The translations under genes and the position numbers were made by a program. The notes below the pieces were generated by a model that saw nothing but the letters and a program-made list of their open reading frames with translations, searched no databases and was not told the DNA's origin. Shown piece after piece: positions 39,761 to 50,300 of a stretch of 50,667 bases of DNA. Source of the stretch: a virus; IMG/VR virus record IMGVR_UViG_3300037808_001107, positions 1 to 50,667 of that record, one strand, 5' to 3'. The number at the start of each line of letters is the position of its first letter. Positions within the stretch are counted from its first letter, which is position 1.

Positions 39761-39769
39761 ATAAATAGT
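39761..39769 (-). promoter_or_regulatory. Late-promoter candidate ACTATTTAT
   Basis: Exact copy in the 72-base gap before the 300-residue virion gene, 29 bases from its ATG. The gap otherwise holds a GAGG ribosome site and A/T-rich sequence with no clear hairpin. Confidence 0.55.
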
Positions 39770-39803
39770 TTCTTTTCGCTTATTAATCAAAAACATTTTT
39801 CAT

Positions 39804-42800
39804 TTATTCCTTTGAAACGATTGTAGAACTAAAATTAACATTTAAATCCACAACTTTCCCAGTTTTTTTAGAACTCAAACGAATTTTAAAAGTTTCACCA
39901 AAGAGTGACTCATCTTCTGTTCCCAATATAGATGTTATTCCAGTCGATAAATCTCCATATGTTTCTGCATTTAGATTGGTTGGCAAAACTTGGGACAGCC
40001 TCGGCACAATATTAAATAGTCGCTTAAAACTTTTATTTATTTTCTTCTCTTCTTCTGGAAATTCGTAACTGTTAATTAGCGGATAAATCGCTCCACTATT
40101 TTCAACTAATTGTATTTCATAAACTGCTGTTGGGTTTGAAACATTGAATCTCCTATCAAAAACGCGGAACATGTAATAATATTTTTTATTAGGAACTATT
40201 TTGTCCATAAAAGTAGCTGCTGGCAGTATTTCGCCGGTTGAAATAGTCTTGGAAACTGTTTGTACTGTCGCTTCTTTAAAATCATCATAACTTTTTGGAG
40301 GAGTTGCGAGTCTTCTTATCTCAAAAGATGTTCCAAGATTTTCAAATTCATCAGATTTATATAATATTTCCTGAAAATCGTTTAGTTTTCTTGCCTCTCT
40401 AAAGGTTTTATAAAATTCGGCTTCGGATTCTGAAAAAACAACGGGCACCTGTTCTAGACTTCCTTGTCCAGAGTTCATAAAGAAGGAAATTCTATCGTCA
40501 ATTCCTTTATAAGTTACAAAATTAATGTTTGGGAACAAGGGGGGATTGTCCACAATGGTTCCAACGCTTTCGTAATAGGGAATTTCAATCAATTTAAGAG
40601 TGGGCTTTGTGGTCACATTGTAAACAAGTTTATCAAAGGTTTTCTCTACTGTAAAGCTTAAATTAACCAACTCAAGATAGTCTTCTTGATCTGCTATAAA
40701 ATCTTGAACATATTTTTCTAAAATCCTTGCTCTGGTTTTAAATTTTTCAAGACCGGTCTCGATCTCAGCTTTACTGAGCCTTTCTGATTTGTCTTTTGTG
40801 TCTGTATCAAAAAGATCGATACTGTAGGCAGTATTATTCAAAAAATTATGAATACGCTCCGTCCCATCTAAACCAGCACTCTGGGCTGCTGTTTGAATTT
40901 TTTTGCGTTTTACTTCATCAGAAATAAGATCAATGAGGAGGGCGAATACCCCTACTACGCCTGCAAGGAGTATGCCGATGCCAGCCACGCCTCCTAGAAG
41001 GCTGATGGATGTTCCCACCGCGCCGGTAATTAGGGCTGCATCACCAGCATCGAAATCATTAAATTTTCCAACGCTTAGAACAGTATCTCGGAATCTTGAC
41101 AAAAACCTGACGACATTAGTATTCCATTGTACAAAATCTAATAGTCCGCCAGCGCGATCAATTCCAGAAAAAGAAGTTGGGGACACAGTTGCGGCCGTCC
41201 CAAAACCTTTAGATCCATATAAATTTGTTTCCTTATCTAATATCTCTTGAAATTTTTCAATTATAGATTCATCTATTTCCTCTCTGAGTATGACAGTTCC
41301 ATTTCGATCTTTTCCTTGTCCAGTATTAATAATACTTCTCATAAAGTCTGTAAATGGCTGTATATTATTTTGATAAGAGGCCCGCATTCCCGCGAAGCCT
41401 TTTGGTGGCTTTGTATTTCCAATCTCGACCAATGCTGTCGCAATTAATGCATCTGCAACCGCATTCGCCTTCGTCGTTGGTAATCCACTGTCCAATAGTT
41501 TACCTCTGACATCTGATATAAATCTTAATTTTTTCATTACGGACTCTTCAATATCTCCCAGATATTCAGCAGGGCCGCCGGTAATAATTCCAGATTCTGC
41601 GTCTCCAAACGCACCAACTCCATATGAAGTAGAAAGAAAAGATATTTGTTCTTCATATAAGTATTCAGATCCCACCATCATTTTGTATGCGTAAACCTTA
41701 TAACGATATCTTTTACCATACTTAACTTGCGAATCAATATAATCTAATCCTAAATATGTATTTTCCGATGGAATCCAGAAATTCTGAATTGGAAAGTTAG
41801 TGGCGCCTGCATTATATTTTGCTATTCTATAAAACAAAACCTTTGATGTATATGATTTTATGTTTCCTAATAAAATTTCTTTATAGGTGCGTGATTCATT
41901 ATTTAACAATTTTTGATATTGAACTCTTATTTCTTCCAGCCCCTCTGCATACTTCATTTTTGTACTTTCCGTAATTGAAGTGCTCGATATTCTTTCTTTT
42001 ATAAAGTTTGTCTCGGTCGAAAAATCTTTATAGGCTCCTTTGGTGGCGCTGGTGATCGTATCTTCAGAAATAGGTGCAGAATATAATTTTTTTAACAAAG
42101 CTAACGCATCAATCATTTTTAAATTGATATTTTGTATTTCATATTTTTCTACAAAGTCTGTTTGGGTGGCGTCGAGATAACTAGAAGAAAGAAAAGAGCG
42201 ACTAAACGGCTTTTCTTCGATGAGTTCGGGCATAAGTGCTGTCTGTTCTTCAAAAGAAGACACAATACTGTTCATACAATCACAAAATGCCGTTGAAAAT
42301 CCACTATCATAAATTGAACTTCTTAAATCGTCTTCTTCCGCATTACGAGGTGGATTTGAGAACGAAATTTGATTAAAAAATGGAAAAAAGCGCTTACTTT
42401 CTAATAGCGCAGTGCTATCAATATAATTTTCTTTTGTTATAAAAAAGTTTTTAATATCATTTCCGGCGAGAATACTGGGGCTTGCAATACTAGAAGACAG
42501 GGCGTTTGCTTTAGACGCTTTAAAGGGATCCGGTGTTGTTTGTATTTTGGCCACCGCCATTGTGCCGTGATATTTATCATAGTATGTAGTGAATTGTGTT
42601 CTTGTCTCTTTATCTCCAAAATACTTATAAAAATTTAATAATTTTGATTCCGAAATTGAGTCTGGAGTGATTGCTGATTCGTATGTTTCACTTCCATAAT
42701 TAAAGGTATATTCTACGTCTCCCTGTATTAACGATCTGTTATTAATATTTGAAGAGTATATAATAGGCGAGTTTAATTCCACAAAATAATCAATATATGG

Positions 42801-43238
42801 CCCGAGAGTCACAGTGATGCCAGCATCAGTACTCGTGGCGCGCAGTTCTTCTGCAAATTCTTCGAAGAGAGATTGCGGAGTTTGAAAAAATGGATATTCA
42901 TATACTGTAGGAAGATCCAAATTTGGTGTTATTGTTACTTTTTCTGAAATAAGTGGGATTTCTATAGATCCACCCATTTCGGATGTACCTTCCAGTATAA
43001 TCAATTCTGAATCTGGCGCTGGATTTTTAGATATATCCATATCTGCTCTATTGGGACTCAGGCCGTCGATATGATAAAATTTAAAAGGAGCGTCAAGATT
43101 AAAAGAAAGTCGCTCGGCGTCATCGCGATTAATATAGAAACTATTTACATTTTGTCTAATGAGATCTGTAGAGGATTCAAAATTATCCGATAAGGCAAAT
43201 TCTTGATTATTTCTTTTTGCGTCTTCTCTTACTGTCAT
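39804..43238 (-). CDS. Large virion protein with hydrophobic segment and Fn3-like parts
   Basis: I set the start at the ATG just after the upstream stop, preceded by GGGGGAAA, giving 1144 residues. A frame beginning 29 codons earlier overlaps the neighbour and lacks such a site. The protein contains two Fn3-like strand patterns (KYGKRYRYKVYAYKMM near 540; NKKYYYMFRVFDRRF near 1035). A long Gly/Ala/Leu/Val stretch near 770-805 (SISLLGGVAGIGILLAGVV, then GVFALLIDLI) could cross a membrane. It may be an ejected or membrane-inserting tail protein. No lysozyme or protease motif is seen. Confidence 0.6.
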   Translation of the reverse strand: MTVREDAKRNNQEFALSDNFESSTDLIRQNVNSFYINRDDAERLSFNLDAPFKFYHIDGLSPNRADMDISKNPAPDSELIILEGTSEMGGSIEIPLISEKVTITPNLDLPTVYEYPFFQTPQSLFEEFAEELRATSTDAGITVTLGPYIDYFVELNSPIIYSSNINNRSLIQGDVEYTFNYGSETYESAITPDSISESKLLNFYKYFGDKETRTQFTTYYDKYHGTMAVAKIQTTPDPFKASKANALSSSIASPSILAGNDIKNFFITKENYIDSTALLESKRFFPFFNQISFSNPPRNAEEDDLRSSIYDSGFSTAFCDCMNSIVSSFEEQTALMPELIEEKPFSRSFLSSSYLDATQTDFVEKYEIQNINLKMIDALALLKKLYSAPISEDTITSATKGAYKDFSTETNFIKERISSTSITESTKMKYAEGLEEIRVQYQKLLNNESRTYKEILLGNIKSYTSKVLFYRIAKYNAGATNFPIQNFWIPSENTYLGLDYIDSQVKYGKRYRYKVYAYKMMVGSEYLYEEQISFLSTSYGVGAFGDAESGIITGGPAEYLGDIEESVMKKLRFISDVRGKLLDSGLPTTKANAVADALIATALVEIGNTKPPKGFAGMRASYQNNIQPFTDFMRSIINTGQGKDRNGTVILREEIDESIIEKFQEILDKETNLYGSKGFGTAATVSPTSFSGIDRAGGLLDFVQWNTNVVRFLSRFRDTVLSVGKFNDFDAGDAALITGAVGTSISLLGGVAGIGILLAGVVGVFALLIDLISDEVKRKKIQTAAQSAGLDGTERIHNFLNNTAYSIDLFDTDTKDKSERLSKAEIETGLEKFKTRARILEKYVQDFIADQEDYLELVNLSFTVEKTFDKLVYNVTTKPTLKLIEIPYYESVGTIVDNPPLFPNINFVTYKGIDDRISFFMNSGQGSLEQVPVVFSESEAEFYKTFREARKLNDFQEILYKSDEFENLGTSFEIRRLATPPKSYDDFKEATVQTVSKTISTGEILPAATFMDKIVPNKKYYYMFRVFDRRFNVSNPTAVYEIQLVENSGAIYPLINSYEFPEEEKKINKSFKRLFNIVPRLSQVLPTNLNAETYGDLSTGITSILGTEDESLFGETFKIRLSSKKTGKVVDLNVNFSSTIVSKE

Positions 43239-43239
43239 T

Positions 43240-46200
43240 TTAATTTCCCCCAAATGTGAACGGAGAAAAACCTGCTTGTATAATTTCTGGAACGTCGACA
43301 GCTTGAAATTTTGTCTCCCCCCCAATTCCCGCCGGAGATTCTAAAACTTCTATGGCGGGGGTCTGTTCGATCCTGATACCGGTTTCATTAAAAGCTCCGA
43401 TTTCAGAGGGCGCGCTTCCTTTAATAAGAAAATATTTATCAGAATATGATCTTCTTTCAAATGATGTTCCAATTTTATATTTTTGATTATCATAAAGAGC
43501 GGCCTTACACAATAAATATTGACCTTCTAATAAATTTTTAATTTTATTGCCCGTCAATTTTACAAAAACTGGGTTTTTTACATTCGGGATGCCAGACACA
43601 TCTGTTGCAAAAGTGCTTAATACTTCTATTTTTACCAGATTCATATAGTTTTCCTTTATCATATAATAATTATCCGGGCTAGCAAAATAATCACCAAACA
43701 TATTAAGCCATTGATTAACTACTTTATCAGATTTAGAAGCAAAAATTGCCCTGATATGATTTGGCAATTCAACTATTTCATTACGAAGTAGATCTTCGGC
43801 CCTTCTTTCCGATGGGCTCAGGTTATTGTTCAGTGGTAGTCCAGTGGAGCTTCTTTTGGTGGCGGGTGCTTCCACAGGCTGTGTTAACAAATTTAAATCT
43901 GTATTCAAAATATCAAAATTCTCTATAGATAAGTCCCAATTTTCATCTTGACGCAGAATAGAATTAATGAAAGAAACATATGTATTTGTTTCTTCATCAA
44001 GTTGTGAAACACCGTCTACAATTGTATCATACGAATCTGGAATTTCTGCCGGTGCATCGATGTTGGAATCGCCCGGAAAGACTGTCCCGAAATTACTATA
44101 GGTATTTTGCTCTTCTTTCAAGGCCAGTACGTTGTTATAACTTAGTCCACCAATTGAAATACCAATTGAGCGCAAATAATAAGAAATTGATAAATTGGGT
44201 GTATAATTTGGATCAAATTTATTTTTGTAGTGAAGTTCGTTGAAAGTATCACTTCTAAATGAGTTTTCTTCTGTTAAAAATGTATTATTTATTTTTTTTG
44301 GTGCCAAAAAGGAATAATAGTTATTTTCAAAATCAAAAAGGCGGGCCATAGAACTGGCCAAAGCACTTGTGCCAGGAACAATCCCAGCATCAAAAGAAAG
44401 ATTAAAATTTAATTTGCTAAAATCTATTTCTCCATTATCATCTGCCACATAATCTTTTATAATTCTTCTGAAATCGAAATTACATCTTGAATTAAAATCG
44501 ACAGATTCTATAATAGAAATACCAACATCTTCGTTTTTCCCAATATTTACATAATCGTAGGTTAGATCACTGGCATCTCCAAAATCAACAGATAAATCAA
44601 ACTCTTTCTCGGTTTTTAAAAAGAATAAATCAGAAACATTTTTGGAAAAAATCTTAGAATAAGAAGAATTAGTTTGAGAAATAACTCCAGCAGAACCAAT
44701 CATTTGAGCTACTTTAGAAACAAGAATTAAATTATAGCCCATTAGTTTGAGTGTTGTATCTTTGTAATTTAAAAGATTCTTAAAATAAGATCGATCAATC
44801 ACAGTCTCGGGGGTGGTCGTATTTAATGCGAAAAGAATATTTAAGATATCTCCATCTAGCGCTTGTCGGGCTTGGTGAAAGAAACTTCCTGCCTCATAAG
44901 CCGGTTTTCCTATTTTATAAAAGTCTGTCAGAGTTTTTTGCGCCCGTTCTAGCCGGGCTAGGGCATTTATTAACCATATTAAAATACCGTCTTGCATTTT
45001 AATTGAAACGCGATATTGGTGTTTTCCGCCCATTAAAGTATCATAATCACTAAAACCGTATACTTTATAAAATTTAGTCAATTCCTCCGTTAGTGACGCG
45101 TTATCAAACTGAAGAGGAAGTTGTATTTCAGATATTTCTGCCAATATAGATTCATCAATCGAGCTTGTTGATTGTTTTTTTAATAGATTTCCGCTATCAT
45201 CATCCGAAGTTTGGATAAGAATATCATTTATTTGATTTTTGTCAACAGAAATCGGCCTTTTATGGAAATCTAATATATTTTTAACCTTTCTTCTTTTTAT
45301 TATCAAGTTAGAAATAAAGGCATTTTGCAATATCTTATTAATTTCAGCAGAGTTAAGGTGTGGATTATTTAAGATCTGACCATATATACTATTATCTATT
45401 AAAAATTGTTTTTTATCAAAGAAGAAAGTGGCCTTTAAATCTTGATTTTTACCATATGAGGCCAATAAATCAGAAATATTTGAATTTTTCACCGGTTCGT
45501 TGACAGAGAAAATATCAAAATTAAATAAATTATCGTAATAGCCTGTTCTAAGGTCTTCAATTTTTGAATCTTCTTTTTCAACCTTGAGAATACCATTCTC
45601 TATAATTGGTATTCTATCAAATGCAACATTAGTCGCAGCATCTTTTCCGGTACACTTGAATAGATAAATAACCAAATGGACTGGAACTCTTGGAGCGGGT
45701 ACTGCATTGTCACTTCTAGGCGATCGCCTAATCCGCTTTGATCCAGATATTGCTTCTGGTGTCCTTGTTTTTTCTACTTTTTGAGTTAAAGAAAAAGGAT
45801 AAGAATATCTTTCTGGAACTTTTATTTTCTGTATTATTCCATCTATTTCGCGTTCTGTTACCCTGTAATTTATTTTAATGTCTGGATTGATTATACCGCT
45901 TGGTAATATGGTTTGGTATGTTAGTTTTTCTTTTTGATAAAAAACTTTCTTATCCAAAATATTCTTAGTTGATATGTGTGCAGTTCTTAATCCGTCTTTA
46001 AGGTCTCCATCATATTGTTGTAAATCTGCGTCCAATGAGGAATCGACAACAATGTAGGATTTTATATATAAATTAATATCCTTGGATAAATCAAGGGAAG
46101 GAAGGCCAGAACTATCTGCTTTTGTTTTCACATCATAATTAATTTCTACTGAATAGCCCTCGACTGTAGAATTAAGCGTTATATCCATTACTTTTGTTTT

Positions 46201-46299
46201 TATGACTGCCACATTTTGCGCCGATAGAGAACTCAAAGCTGGATTTTTATATGTTGTTGCCCCCGTACCTGTGGCTCCTGATGTATCTTTTGTTGCCAT
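43240..46299 (-). CDS. Large virion protein, unassigned
   Basis: This 1019-residue protein starts MATKDTSGATGTGATTYKNP and proceeds through beta-rich segments (LNSTVEGYSVEINYDV), a Lys-rich VEKTRTPEAISGSKRIRRS linker near 185, and helical regions rich in Asn, Ile and Ser. The C-terminal 150 residues include LWNMFGDYF-like (QWLNMFGDYFASPDNYYMI) and end with GFSPFTFGGN. It is followed immediately by the 1144-residue gene. Size, codon context and position among other large proteins indicate a virion component. I do not recognise a family. Confidence 0.55.
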   Translation of the reverse strand: MATKDTSGATGTGATTYKNPALSSLSAQNVAVIKTKVMDITLNSTVEGYSVEINYDVKTKADSSGLPSLDLSKDINLYIKSYIVVDSSLDADLQQYDGDLKDGLRTAHISTKNILDKKVFYQKEKLTYQTILPSGIINPDIKINYRVTEREIDGIIQKIKVPERYSYPFSLTQKVEKTRTPEAISGSKRIRRSPRSDNAVPAPRVPVHLVIYLFKCTGKDAATNVAFDRIPIIENGILKVEKEDSKIEDLRTGYYDNLFNFDIFSVNEPVKNSNISDLLASYGKNQDLKATFFFDKKQFLIDNSIYGQILNNPHLNSAEINKILQNAFISNLIIKRRKVKNILDFHKRPISVDKNQINDILIQTSDDDSGNLLKKQSTSSIDESILAEISEIQLPLQFDNASLTEELTKFYKVYGFSDYDTLMGGKHQYRVSIKMQDGILIWLINALARLERAQKTLTDFYKIGKPAYEAGSFFHQARQALDGDILNILFALNTTTPETVIDRSYFKNLLNYKDTTLKLMGYNLILVSKVAQMIGSAGVISQTNSSYSKIFSKNVSDLFFLKTEKEFDLSVDFGDASDLTYDYVNIGKNEDVGISIIESVDFNSRCNFDFRRIIKDYVADDNGEIDFSKLNFNLSFDAGIVPGTSALASSMARLFDFENNYYSFLAPKKINNTFLTEENSFRSDTFNELHYKNKFDPNYTPNLSISYYLRSIGISIGGLSYNNVLALKEEQNTYSNFGTVFPGDSNIDAPAEIPDSYDTIVDGVSQLDEETNTYVSFINSILRQDENWDLSIENFDILNTDLNLLTQPVEAPATKRSSTGLPLNNNLSPSERRAEDLLRNEIVELPNHIRAIFASKSDKVVNQWLNMFGDYFASPDNYYMIKENYMNLVKIEVLSTFATDVSGIPNVKNPVFVKLTGNKIKNLLEGQYLLCKAALYDNQKYKIGTSFERRSYSDKYFLIKGSAPSEIGAFNETGIRIEQTPAIEVLESPAGIGGETKFQAVDVPEIIQAGFSPFTFGGN

Positions 46300-46306
46300 T
46301 TATATA

Positions 46307-47341
46307 TTATTCTCCTTCACAATCTTCTATATCATCTGGTGTAACATTTGTTCCATAAATATCAGAATTTGCCAGTCTCACAAAGGGATTGTCCTCTGAA
46401 ACAAAATCTTCATCTGTATAAAAGCCCTCGGATCTCAAAAGACTTACAGAATTACTGATTAATTCTCTGTCTATGTCATGATCATAAAAAATATCAAAAT
46501 AGTATTCTACATTATCAGGACATAAAACTAACTCTAAATCTGCATCTTCATCTGGACTGTCTAAAAGTATGTTATTAACAATTTTTTCTTGAATATTCTT
46601 GGCAAAACTTAAAGAAATAAGTTCTTCTTCTTCCGGTGGGTTGGTAACAACCTTAAAAACTTCAATATTAAAATTTTCCATTTTAAAATCAGTATTCTCC
46701 TCAACAATATCGGCCAATATATAATCGTTGACAATTGACAAAAAGGTTCCATCTTGTGCTATGGGGGAAGAAAAACTTGAATCCAACAACTGATCTTCAA
46801 AATATACATCTGCATCGTGTGAATCCATTGGTGTTCCTATCTCTGCGGTTGAATCGAGAGAGATAGCATTGATATATATTAAATATTCCAAAGTTAAATT
46901 AATTTGTGGAATTATTTTATCACCAAATTTTGTCCTGTATGACAAGTCATAAGAGTTGGCTTCTCCTTTCAAAAATCTTAAATTAATGGCCGGATATTTA
47001 TTTTCCAGTGGTTTGGAGTTTCCTAAATCGCTTGTTAAACTGGTCCTCATCGACGGAATTGTTGGTACTAACTTATCGCCAGTACCAAAATCAACCTCAA
47101 TTGTCTTTTCGAACTTCCCAGTAAATTTATATTGTGCTTGTAGTTGAGGAGTAGAATCTTTTATTCTGGCTTGAATTTCATTTTGATCTTCTTCAAACCC
47201 GGCATACTCAGAATCATATAAAATATTATCATCAAAAAAAGCATAATAAACGGGCTTGAATTTTCCTCTAGATAGAAGATGTTTTCCGTATGGAGTTAAT
47301 TGAATATCTAAAACCTCTTCTTGTTTATTTAAAAAAAGCAT
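46307..47341 (-). CDS. Acidic virion protein with LDIQLTPYGKHLLSRG start
   Basis: The 344-residue protein opens FLNKQEEVLDIQLTPYGKHL and has KPVYYAFFDDNILYD. This start resembles that of the 300-residue protein downstream and is common in marine phage sequences I have seen. The rest is very acidic (runs such as EENTDFKMENFNIEVFKVV and PPEEEELISLSF) and ends DDIEDCEGE. Its ATG overlaps the upstream stop. It may bridge larger tail proteins. Function is not known. Confidence 0.6.
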   Translation of the reverse strand: MLFLNKQEEVLDIQLTPYGKHLLSRGKFKPVYYAFFDDNILYDSEYAGFEEDQNEIQARIKDSTPQLQAQYKFTGKFEKTIEVDFGTGDKLVPTIPSMRTSLTSDLGNSKPLENKYPAINLRFLKGEANSYDLSYRTKFGDKIIPQINLTLEYLIYINAISLDSTAEIGTPMDSHDADVYFEDQLLDSSFSSPIAQDGTFLSIVNDYILADIVEENTDFKMENFNIEVFKVVTNPPEEEELISLSFAKNIQEKIVNNILLDSPDEDADLELVLCPDNVEYYFDIFYDHDIDRELISNSVSLLRSEGFYTDEDFVSEDNPFVRLANSDIYGTNVTPDDIEDCEGE

Positions 47342-50300
47342 TATTTCTTTTTATCCTCTAATTTTATTTTAGCTGCGATTGAGACGCCTATTTGTTCCTG
47401 TGTTTTTGCTTGTCTAGTATTTTTAGTAGATGTATTGTTTGTGTTTCCCTTATCCTGACCAGCCAATGGAGGGAGGGAGCCTTGAGAAGTTGGACTAGAT
47501 ATAGAAGTAGTGGGGACTCCGCTAGCGAGTGGCTCGAAGGGATCTGTACCATACGATACTGTGGCATTTATTTTTGCAAACTCAACCATCGAGAAATAAT
47601 CATAAGGCCAATTATAACCATAATTTATTTCAGAATTAGTATCTTCTGGGGGTCTCGTTAATAAATTGTTATAATAACTAGTTTCTGCTCTCTGTTTTAC
47701 TTTGAATACCATCCATTTTACCTTATCTTTCATTTCGTCCAACATTTCCTTACCTAAAAGTTTATGAGAAATAGTTGCAGTCGCCTCTTTAAATTGTGTC
47801 CCAAACTTTGGAGCGATATTTTGCCAGATATAAGATAAATCATTTTTATCAAATGTGTGATCAAATTCGAAGACATACATCGCAACCGGTTTTGCGGACG
47901 GATTTCTTATAAAATCAAATTGAGGAGGGAAAACATATTTTTTCCAAACCATATCGGCCATGTTTAGAATATCCTGACTCGTACCAGATGGAAATAATCC
48001 TTTGGGATCTCTATTTTCAATTTTTGTATCCGGGCCGAACGAGGCAATAGTAGGAAGTTCAAAAAACAAACTATTTCCGATATTTTTGTCTGTTATTTTG
48101 CGAGAGGTTGCAGCCAAATGTACTCTCTCAATAAATGGGACGGCAACGACGGCTTCATAAACCGTTTTTGAATCTGCGAGTTTTCCAATTGTCTTACTTT
48201 TCTTATTTATTTTTCCAGTAAATCCAGTAATCTCTGATAATGATTGATCTTGGTCGATAGAGGCGTATATGGTAGATATATCACCCTTTGTTGCTCTGGT
48301 ATTCAGCCATGGCGTTGGTATTGGACCGACTTCTAAATATACTCCCTGATCTCCGGATGGTATAGATCCAAACTGGTGCCACATACCTATTGGAGTTGTT
48401 GTTTGTCCGCCGTACCCTTCCCACGGAGCGCTACTCGTTGTCGGGAGAGTTATATTATCTAAATAATGATTCCCTCTAGTATCTGAATAATTTGCCTCTC
48501 CAAACGGGCCGAAATTCAAAATTGGGGTTTCAAATTTTGTCTGAATTGCCCAACTTGGATTTTTTTGTGTTTCATCTGTTGCAGATTCTACAAACAACTT
48601 ATTAAAGATATTTATAGAAGAAGTAAGTTGCATTGCGTATTCGTTAACACTTGAGCTATGCATTGGAAATGCTGCGGCATCAATGTCTCCACTTGACCAC
48701 GCGAGTGGATCAAACCCGTCGATTCTCCAGCAAACTATTTTTGAATTTGCTTGGATGTCATCGATTGTTGGTTTTCCTCCTGCTGTGGGAGTATAAATAA
48801 TATCTATCCAAGATTCCCCACTATAATATGGTGGTGTATGTGAAACATTGTAGCCATATAGTCCGTCGTTTACCCTCGGAGGCGTGAAGTCCCATGTGGT
48901 TGGGACACCTGAGATGCAATTGCCGAGTGTGGTTCGGCCGAGAAAATTAGGATTATTCATAGAATTACCGCCTGGAACCGTGGCGTCGTCGTCGAAAGAT
49001 CCGGTTCCGGCAACAGGGGGCCCAAATGCGGTGGGGCGGCTGTACATATTTAATGTCGCCATCCTATAATCTGTGAAAATATTGTTGTCGGTATTTATAT
49101 TCTTAGTTATCTCTGTTGAAAAATATTCCTGCGGAGTTGCCCATTCGGACGTTTCTCTTTTTATCCCCGTCATGCTTCTTCTTATTTTTATTCTCATTGC
49201 ATAAGAGACGGCGGAGTTCACCGTTTTAAAATAATTTTCCTGACGACTTTGTATAGTTGTAAGTTCCCCGTCCTTAAGGAAGAATTTTATTGTCTCTCCT
49301 AAAAAATTATTAATAGCCAATTTATACTCATTAGTAGACTTATCGGTTGTATTAATTTTTGAATAAAGGCCGTTTAATGAGCAAGATGGGTGGGGCTCCA
49401 TATCCTGCATCGGCAAACCATTTAGGCTTTCTGGTTCTAAAATAGATTCAAATGGAACTCTAAAGTGCCAGCGGCCGATATCTACACTTGCAGTACCTAT
49501 TGCATAATAATCACTAAAATCTTCCGGTGCGGGGGGTGTAGCGTTGCCGCTATTATTATAATAATGAATGGGGTCATATGAGCTAGTATAAATTGGATAA
49601 TCTACTGCTATTCCAGACTTAATTGTGTTATATAATATTCCGGGAGAAAATAGGGGCGCCATTATTGGCCTCATCTTCAAATCTTGGTCATCGCCAGAAA
49701 AAGCCTCGGATCCCTCTATGGCGGGTTCATAAATATCTCTAAATTTTTCGGCTATCTCTAAAGTTCTTTCAGCGGGGTAAAAGCCATCATAAGGAATAAA
49801 TTTCATTAATGCTTTACAGGAAAGAGTTAGGGTTTTTGGAAATTCATCACCAACAAAATCCTCGTGCTTGTCATTAATAATTTCAAAATGTTCCATAAAA
49901 TCCGAGAAAGAGTAAATTCTATAAAATTCATTTTCAGAACTATTCTGTGGGGTGTTTTCCGAGATTTGAGTGGAATACGAAAAGGCTTGGCCTCCAGCCG
50001 TGGTGGTGGTATATAAGACTGTTTGAGTATTATTCTCGTTAACTCCAAAAATTGAAAACTGTGAAGAGTTCGTCGTGAGCCAACCATTGCTGTTATTTAA
50101 ATATTTAGAAATATGATCACTTATTCTAAATTCCGGAATAAGAGACAAGTCTTTATTTTTTAATCTCATATTAAGATTATATAATTCATATTTATCGTAA
50201 AAAGGAGTTGAAGGAGAAGAAACAAAAGATCCATCCTCAACATAACCTGCTTGTTCGTGTGCTTCAAATTTAGCATTACCACCAAAAATTGAAACATGAC

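Noticed and set aside
597-39769. Plus-strand reading of the ATAAATA element as T4-type late promoters
   Set aside because: No plus-strand genes exist downstream of any copy. Position is consistent only with the minus-strand gene starts, so I treat ACTATTTAT on the minus strand as the functional orientation.
43239-43325. Longer start for the 1144-residue virion protein
   Set aside because: It would overlap the upstream gene by 86 bases. The later ATG has a strong GGGGGAAA site right after the upstream stop.
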